A stretch of DNA of 15,272 nucleotides from assembly GCA_028565635.1 (NCBI GenBank), contig JAOXYB010028323.1, positions 1-15,272 of the forward strand. Reading direction: 5' to 3'. The stretch comes from Phoronis ovalis (taxonomy: Eukaryota > Phoronida > Phoronidae). The position numbers and the translations under genes were made by a program. Shown piece by piece: positions 8,700 through 15,272 of this stretch. The notes beneath the pieces were generated by a model, which ran no database searches, was not told where the DNA came from, and was given only the letters and a program-made list of their open reading frames with translations. Numbering within the stretch: the stretch's first letter is position 1; each line of letters begins with the position of its first letter.

Positions 8700-9800
8700 T
8701 TTAGTCTTCTTCTCACATGTTGTTAAATAGCCATAATTGCCATTTTGTATATAACATTGGGGTAACGTCACGAAACATAAATAGCATAAGGTCACAACTG
8801 ATGCCACCGTGTTGGCGCAAAGATTGGCATTGCTTGCAGAAATGCAACCATCTTGAATTTATGATTTGGGCCATTCCATGAAATTGGTTTTGTTCCGGAC
8901 GTGACATTTTGACACTTTGGTGGGCCTCCACAAAAAATTTAAGCAGAGGATTATGATTGTTGTGAGTTTTTATGACAGCATATAACCCCAACATTTTGTA
9001 CCATAAAAAGGAAGATGATGTGTTAATTAATAATTGTCAAAACAAAGCAATTAAAAACCGTTCCGGACGTGACGCTTTTGGACATGGGTTTTAAGAAGGA
9101 AAGTTTTTATTTCTTTTAATCTCATTTGCGCTGGCTTTTTCGGTGAAGACATCATAGCGCAAGAGATTAAAATTAATATTAGCTTTTAAAGTAAAATAAA
9201 CTAATATTTGATAGGTATATTTGAACCGAGGCAAGGTTATATTTATGCATTTTGTCCGGGGGTTGTTTACAAAGTGGAATAGCAAACATTTTTAGTATTC
9301 ATGCCTGGACGAAAAATGAATGGACCGTAGAATACATAATAATCTCTAGTTCTTAACAGGTACTTGTCTTTGAGCAACATTTGGAAAAATTTTATAACGA
9401 TTTAAGTTGAATGAAACTACTATAAAAGTAGATGGGAAATCAATTATTTTCTATACCAAATAGAAATCCCGCATTAAAAGATTTCTTGAAAAATGCCAAG
9501 AAAGCAGAGTACTGTGTTTCCCTACTTACAAAATAGAACTGGGTAAACATTTCCAAAATTTCGGATTTATTTGCCAGTTATCAGCAGCGCGATTTTACAT
9601 TTGAAGCAGGGATTTCTATTATATGCACGAATCTACCAGTGCAGATGCAAAATTTCCAGAATATAATCTTTTGTACTCTGAATCAGAAAGAATTTTCACT
9701 AATTTTCGTCTTCTGATACCTCAATTTTAGTACCTTAGGCGTACCACAAGAGGTCGCTTTATGGACACAAAATCGTAACTTATATTTGAAACTTAGTTGT
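8700..9800. mobile_element. Possible degenerate interspersed repeat, class unknown
   Basis: This stretch is visibly more complex and richer in CpG than its neighbours. It contains a direct repeat of the 14-mer gttccggacgtgac (8892-8905 and 9060-9073, 168 bp apart), each followed within a few bases by a tttt(g)gaca block. A perfect 12-bp inverted repeat, aatagaaatccc (9459-9470) and gggatttctatt (9609-9620), lies further on. No transposase, reverse transcriptase or clear termini can be read, so the boundaries are approximate and the identification is a guess based on internal repetition. Confidence 0.25.
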
Positions 9801-12800
9801 CTGCTTCCATGTTTGAACAAATTCCGATATTGTTAAGTACTAAATTGTAGGGTTGTACTGTAAAAAATCAGTATATATTTTATTCAATGGTATATGAACG
9901 GAACTGGACATAGGTACCTTTAAACTACCTTTGAACGGTGCTTGTTCAATATTATTTCTAATCCATGCTGTTAACTCATCAGTTAAAGTAAACACGCTTT
10001 ATCTATATCAACATCTTACATATTACGTGTTAGACATGCATACATGCTATATTTAGGTAGCATAAAACTTTTCCTCCGATGTATTCAAAGTTTGCTATAC
10101 ATTTACAAATATTATTTTCTACACACGTGTGCGTAATCTACAGTGGTTTAGAAATGCATGTGTAACAGGCTCAAAAAAATGTTGGTATTTATCTAGATTT
10201 TAGAGATAAGATGGATACTAAATTCTAACCGATTCCATTAAGTTCTGTTTGAATACGAAACAAACTTGTAAAATATCTAATAGTACGTAAACACAAAAAG
10301 CAAACCAAATATTATGCTGAAAAAATTGGTGGCAACTAAGATTTGGAAAATATTTAATTGAAAGCATTCCAAATAAAAAATATTACAAATAAATTCTTCA
10401 CTTGTGATTCGCAGTTCCACTCAATAATTGTATGACAAGTGAACGTATTTGACGTACCAACATGAAACAGGGGTTTAAAAAATCTAATGAAAGTATATAT
10501 ATTGTATAATTGATGCTGCCTTAAATGTGTTGTTTTTAGATAAATTCAGTTCGACAGTGAAAAATACTAATTCTTTCTTTAATATTGAGAAATAACAGAA
10601 ATATTGCGAATACAAATTACCTGGACATTTTTTAGACTTTTACCTGACAATTTCTGTTTATATACAATATATATTGATCTGAGATTATCCAGATACGGAG
10701 TCATTTAATTAATATGTAAAATCACCGCACTCTTAACATTGAACTTTTAAGCTTTGAGCTTAATGATACACAGCCTATTAACAATCAGAGATATGTTAAT
10801 ATATCTGATGACTAATGAAAGATTATTTCCACTGATGATATAGTTCAGCTTTATTTACCAGGCAAATAAATAATATGAAACAAAGAACAACTAATATGTG
10901 CTGTGTGTTTTAGCAATGAAGATATAGAATTCGGGAACTGTACACATTGGTCAATTAGTGTTATATACCCAGGTAACCAAATGTTTTTGTACTCTAATTA
11001 TATAGTGCTCTGCTCTGTTACCTATACCTGTCCAATAACAATCACTGCAATTGTGACCAGTTATAATACACATTTGTTTAACATATTACAATAATAATAT
11101 ATGTTTATTTCTGACAAATATTCATGATACATAAATAAAATAAATGATGTCCATACTAAACAAATATGAGAGAAATATAAAGAAAAATAATATAGAAATA
11201 CATGTACACATCACACAGTCACAATAATGTATCAAAAAGACAGGAGACAAAATATAAATAATCCAATTGTACAACTACAATACATCAGTATACCTTAGAT
11301 CGCCATAGACTCCAATAACTGGATTCAAAAAAGTTATTGCAACATGCATGAATAATACAATTGCCTGAGGATGGAATCCTGAACATGAACACAAACCAGC
11401 AATCCTGTTTCTTAATATACAATCAAAGGTAGTTACTGTACTTACTACACACATACCAAACTAAACTTCATAAGGTGTCTAAAAGTCCTGTTAAAAGCCA
11501 CTTTCATTTTGTGGAATTAACCATGATTACTTACGACATAATTGAACCATATATGACAACAATAAAAATCAGTGGTACATTACCTGGTATTGTCCTTTAA
11601 AAACTCTATTACATAATTATGGACGTGCTAATCTGGTGAAAAATGCATTGAAGGCTATGGGCAGCAAATATATTCCGGTGTCTACTCATATCCTGTCATT
11701 GAAGTATTCGTTATGACAAATTTAATGAGCCAATGATCAAATCGGAAAATAATTGACTGTGACATTATAAATCATACATCATGCTTTTTGATTACAGGAA
11801 AGATGCAAGTGTAAACTTCTAGTGTGGCTTTATCAGATCACACTTGTTTAAAATAATAGGACAGGGATTTTCCATAAAGATCATACAAATGAATATGTTT
11901 GTAACTTATGAATAATACACCATTAATAACTTTTAAACCAGCCCGTTACCCTATATGTGTTTACGGAACACTAACACAGACAGATGGGAATGAAAAAAAA
12001 ATAGTATAACCATTAATCATACTTCTTCTTGAAACCAAAGAAAGCCAACCTGAAATTGTCAGACAGTAACCCACTTTATTTTACTATTCAATCAGCATTG
12101 AGTAGCTACATTTCAACGCAGTTTGAGAAACATCTAAAACTGATATTACTTATCCTTATTAATATTTTATTAAATGAGAATATTTCTGTTTGTATTGGTA
12201 CGTGAAATACATGTATACAGCACGAGACATCCTTGGGTATTATTTTTTTAATTACACTCCAACTCGTTGGTTTAACTTGATTGTGGTATCAATCAAAAAC
12301 TAATCTAAATATACTAAATGTTGTTGTCCCTTCAAATCGTTTGATGTTCAAATTGACTCTTCTATTTTGCATTAATAACTCTAAAATAATCCATAAATAG
12401 TAACGGAGATGGATTTGTCTATGGCTTAACAAGACAATAATAGATAAAAAAAGTAATCGCTGATGAGAAAATAAAAATGTTATTGTGTTAATTAAGAGAC
12501 ATGAACTTGGTAAAGAGAAACATATTAATTTTGCCAAAAAATGTATATAAGAAAATATAATTTGATTTTATCACTTCATTGCTTGTAACAAGCGTAACAA
12601 ATAGATACAATAAAATTTACAAGTAAGACTCTTACGAAATCCTGTAATTGTAATACATTATCAAACTTAAGAAAAATAAATGTAAAAACTTCCAATATTT
12701 GTGCACTACTTTGTTTTTACATATTTTCCTGCACTAGCTGACCAATTTACCAGTGAATTTATGGACTCTACGAACGTATGGACTCTACACGTTTACCACA

Positions 12801-13534
12801 ACACAATGTGCTATAAATATCATTAATAGTACTTCGAGTTGCACTGTCTTTTTTAAATAGCATGACATATTTTATTTTAATTAAATAATAGTAGTTCACT
12901 TCTCCAACAATATTTCGAATTGTAAACATCTCTTTAAATCAAAAAACTTGTTGAGCAGATCTGGTTCTTCTTTTGATTAATATTCAAAACCAAAACCAAT
13001 GGAAAGTTGATACATGTTTTAGAATCAAAAGATACTATGGTAAGTAATACGACCGGACATTAGTGAGCCAAGCTGAACACAGATGATTGTAATTATATTT
13101 TATCTCATACAGCAAGAACTAAACAGGGCTCTATTTCATTAATTATTGAGAACAAGTTAAATTACCAGAAGATATTAAATATTAGCCAATATTCCTTTTT
13201 AAAAGGTTTAAACTCTCAAATACGCTACATTTGACAAAAATCTCAAATAACGCAAGCACTCCAAAGACATTGTCATAATGTCGTAATATTCCTATTTATA
13301 ATTAAATCACATTTCAGTGTGTCAATCTTGAAAACTTTTTTTTGAAAAATCAAACCATTGTAAACTTGATGCATTTATTTCTGGTCACACGGTACATTAT
13401 GTAGGAGGAAATATTTTCTGCATATCGAGTCATATACATTTTGGCATTTCCTTGTTCGTGTTTGTATCATAACTTAGTTCAATCTTTTCTCGTTTTCTCT
13501 TTACACTGGACTCTAGGCCACATCCGCGTTGATT

Positions 13535-13607
13535 ATGGAAGTATATTCGTCAACATTTTTAATAATTTCAGTAATTTGTAGCTTCAATTTTTTGCATGCA
13601 TCGCAAG
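13535..13607 (+). CDS. Probable first coding exon of a secreted or membrane protein (signal peptide, partial)
   Basis: ATG at 13535 in good context (A at -3, G at +4) opens 24 codons that read MEVYSSTFLIISVICS, then a Phe-rich segment ending FLHASQ. The hydrophobic run TFLIISVICSFNFL with a small-residue end (HAS or LHA before Gln) fits a signal peptide with cleavage near residue 21-23. The basic residues usual at the extreme N-terminus are absent, which lowers confidence. The exon ends at a perfect donor CAAG/gtaagt (intron begins 13608), leaving phase 1, the usual phase after a signal peptide in extracellular modular proteins. CpGs around 13521-13530 set the immediate 5' flank apart from the AT-rich surroundings. 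No matching second exon was found before the right edge, so the mature protein is unknown. Confidence 0.5.
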
Positions 13608-14265
13608 GTAAGTAGAACCGCTTTATAATAATGTATGCAAGTAGTTTGATGGTACGGCACGACAAACTTTATAAACGTTTTTCTAAGGCCCTCTATATGA
13701 TTACTATAAATGAAACCCGACAAACTGTTATACAATTAAAATTGTAGAATTGGTCCTTCCATTTGATTTATGAAATTATTTTCTAATTTAACCTGTTCAC
13801 TGGACCCAGATTCAGATTCCCTAGCATGTTAAATGTTGTTTTGTTCTCCAGCCTATACAACCTAATAAAAAATGGCAAATTGTAAACTGCAAGTCTAGAC
13901 AGGTAAGCGTTATGTAGGCTAAAGAAACAAACTAAGCCCAAAGTACTGTAGCAAAAACTAATTCGAAATATTAAAGATATAAAGTGATTAATAAAATTAA
14001 AACCATGACTTACTTTAGATACGAAATAACCCTAAACTTAACAAAATAACATGCTGTAGTGTATGTGAAAAAACTTGCGGATATCTTGCAATATATGGCT
14101 AGTATATATGCACTCAGATTAATATGCAAAGTCTTAAATAGGCTATTAAATGTAGCATCTGGCTCTATGGTCAATTTACGCTTAATCGTAGTCTTAGGCT
14201 TATGCCACCTCAAAGTGGCCGTACTCTTAAATATATTAACCAGACATTAACCCGACGTGGTCAAA

Positions 14266-14307
14266 CTTTAGGTTGCCCATAGTAGGGCATAAACTTAATG
14301 CCTAAAG
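14266..14307. repeat. Nested inverted repeat (cruciform-capable)
   Basis: Outer arms ctttagg (14266-14272) and cctaaag (14301-14307) enclose inner arms tgccc (14274-14278) and gggca (14285-14289) around a 6-nt loop. The right side has an 11-nt bulge, so it is not a clean hairpin. It does not fold as a tRNA. Confidence 0.4.
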
Positions 14308-14867
14308 TATTCACATTTTCTCGACTATTAACGCTAGATAGTTTAGTTTCACAAAAATATTTTACCCGTCGCCATTCAATCAAACACATAGCACTGAACA
14401 TCACTATATTTTATTAACGTTGTTTTTAACTTTATTTTCCTAAAATTTGTCAACATGGGTAATAAACCCGGTAATAAACTACATTTCTGTGTGTCGATAT
14501 ATATTGGGTACATGTTTTATGTAAAGTTGTATTTTATTTTTCATCTACCACAGGCTATGTTTTGTAATCATCATTAATAACCACGGCGACATGATTTTTT
14601 GCCAATGAATGTCCATACATGCCTTGTTTACTCTAAATTTCCATGTTTGTGGTTTCACACCTTTATCAAGGTCTCAAACAGAAACTGACAATGACAACAG
14701 GGATGAATAAAAAACTTAAATAAGGTTGCTCCTATATATAAGGAGCAAGCCTATTGATTTTGTACGATTTCTTTCTTTCTTTCTTCAGCAAACTATATCT
14801 CTAAGGCAGTTATTTTTACAGCTAGGCACATGGTACTTCGAGTGTGGCTTCCCCAGAGTAGGCCTTG

Positions 14868-14899
14868 AGGTCAAAATGTCATGTGGATGTCAAAGGTCA
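14868..14899 (+). repeat. Cluster of four GTCA half-site-like motifs
   Basis: GTCA occurs at 14870, 14878, 14889 and 14896. The last pair reads atgtca-a-aggtca, one mismatch from a DR1 nuclear-receptor element (AGGTCA repeated with a 1-bp spacer). Similar AGGTCA-rich runs are also found in dispersed repeats, so a repeat origin is equally likely. Confidence 0.3.
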
Positions 14900-15085
14900 A
14901 AATTTTAAAATTGCTCAAAATGTTTCAAAATGACTGCATTGAATTACATTATAAGTATTTAAATGATATTTGAGGATATTTCGGTACTAAAATATTTTAT
15001 TTATTAAGCATCTTTTAAATCAATTTTATGGAGGAAACGTACTGCAAGTCATGGTTGTAGTGTTTAGTCCAACAGGCTTGTAATT

Positions 15086-15272
15086 TGTGTGTATGTGTAT
15101 GTGTATGTGTATATGTATATGTGTATATGTATATGTATATGTATATGTGTATGTGTATATATGTATATATGTATATATGTGTATATGTGTATATGTGTGT
15201 ATATGTGTATATGTGTATATGTGTGTATATATGTGTATGTGTATATGTGTGTATATATGTGTATGTGTATGT
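15086..15272. repeat. TG/TA microsatellite reaching the window edge
   Basis: At least 187 bp of alternating purine-pyrimidine built from TG and TA steps (mixtures of tgtgta, tgtata and tgtatg), continuing to the last base. Strictly alternating TG-rich tracts can adopt Z-DNA; the TA steps weaken this. The array is cut by the edge, so its true length is unknown. Confidence 0.95.

Larger units (their letters stand above)
7273..13534. other. Long non-coding, AT-rich interval
   Basis: About 6.3 kb without a supportable coding exon. Open frames here are short, start in random places and show no domain, signal peptide or consistent splice borders. Recognisable content is limited to a two-copy tandem repeat (8184-8265), a probable old interspersed element (about 8700-9800), and many A/T runs. 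No tRNA-like cloverleaf or B-box, rRNA, histone gene or CRISPR-like array was seen on either strand. Confidence 0.6.
13608..15085. other. Probable intron or intergenic DNA right of the signal-peptide exon
   Basis: No exon with a compatible phase-1 entry and an open frame of useful length could be supported. Acceptor-like sites at about 14552 (taccacag) and 14785 (repeated tttc then ttcag) lead to in-frame stops after 4 and 26 codons. The stretch holds a nested inverted repeat (14266-14307), a GTCA-rich segment (14868-14899) and otherwise AT-rich sequence. Confidence 0.5.

Noticed and set aside
8713-8994. Minus-strand open frame of 93 codons
   Set aside because: It overlaps the repeat-like segment, shows no recognisable domain, and has no supporting splice or promoter signals; probably fortuitous within an old element.
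11545-11719. Plus-strand open stretch of over 50 codons ending YSL-stop
   Set aside because: No domain, no clear acceptor and no convincing start; its length is within chance for a 15-kb window.
13032-13050. Possible 17-nt micro-exon (ttttag acceptor, gtaagt donor) on the plus strand
   Set aside because: Such short acceptor-donor pairs are expected by chance in AT-rich DNA, and there is no coding context.
14266-14307. tRNA-like fold
   Set aside because: The arms do not have cloverleaf spacing and there is no A-box or B-box; kept only as an inverted repeat.
14760-14864. Strong pyrimidine-rich acceptor (repeated tttc, then ttcag) as exon 2 of the signal-peptide gene
   Set aside because: The phase-1 frame stops at TGA after 26 codons with no good donor first, and the sequence continues into a repeat-like GTCA cluster.

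Overview
The window looks like nuclear DNA from an invertebrate, most likely a bivalve mollusc. It is strongly AT-rich, has spliceosomal introns with GT..AG borders, long gene-poor stretches and microsatellites, and carries a DZIP3-type HEPN domain of the kind expanded in molluscs. The species assignment is inference; nothing here names the species.

Region 1 (1-4803, minus strand) holds the main gene. Four coding exons at 4771-3925, 3459-3202, 3039-2908 and 2672-1 join in one frame through three phase-1 introns of 465, 162 and 235 bp. The last exon runs off the left edge without a stop. The 1303 visible residues give this order: DZIP3-type HEPN domain with an intact RN(x3)H motif (about 5-170), coiled-coil linker (about 190-240), death domain 1 (288-365), short linker exon (369-412), divergent death domain 2 (about 416-484), about 18 leucine-rich repeats of 23 residues (553-983), Roc GTPase with recognisable G1, G3, G4 and G5 motifs (about 1005-1210), and the start of a COR domain. 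This is a ROCO protein with a HEPN and tandem death domains as N-terminal signalling modules. By analogy with NLR-like proteins it could be an innate-immune or cell-death switch: LRRs sense, Roc-COR switches, and the death domains and HEPN signal or act. That role is inference.

Region 2 (4804-13534) is mostly non-coding. It holds a minus-strand segment at 7157-7272 with good splice sites but stops in all frames, which could be an untranslated 5' exon of the ROCO gene. It also holds an exon-like island at 5549-5671, several short tandem repeats, a hairpin at 6269-6309, and a probable old interspersed element around 8700-9800.

Region 3 (13535-15272, plus strand) begins with a probable first exon encoding a signal peptide and ending at a strong phase-1 donor. 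It may be the 5' end of a secreted or membrane protein whose remaining exons lie to the right. The window ends in a TG/TA-rich alternating purine-pyrimidine microsatellite (15086-15272).
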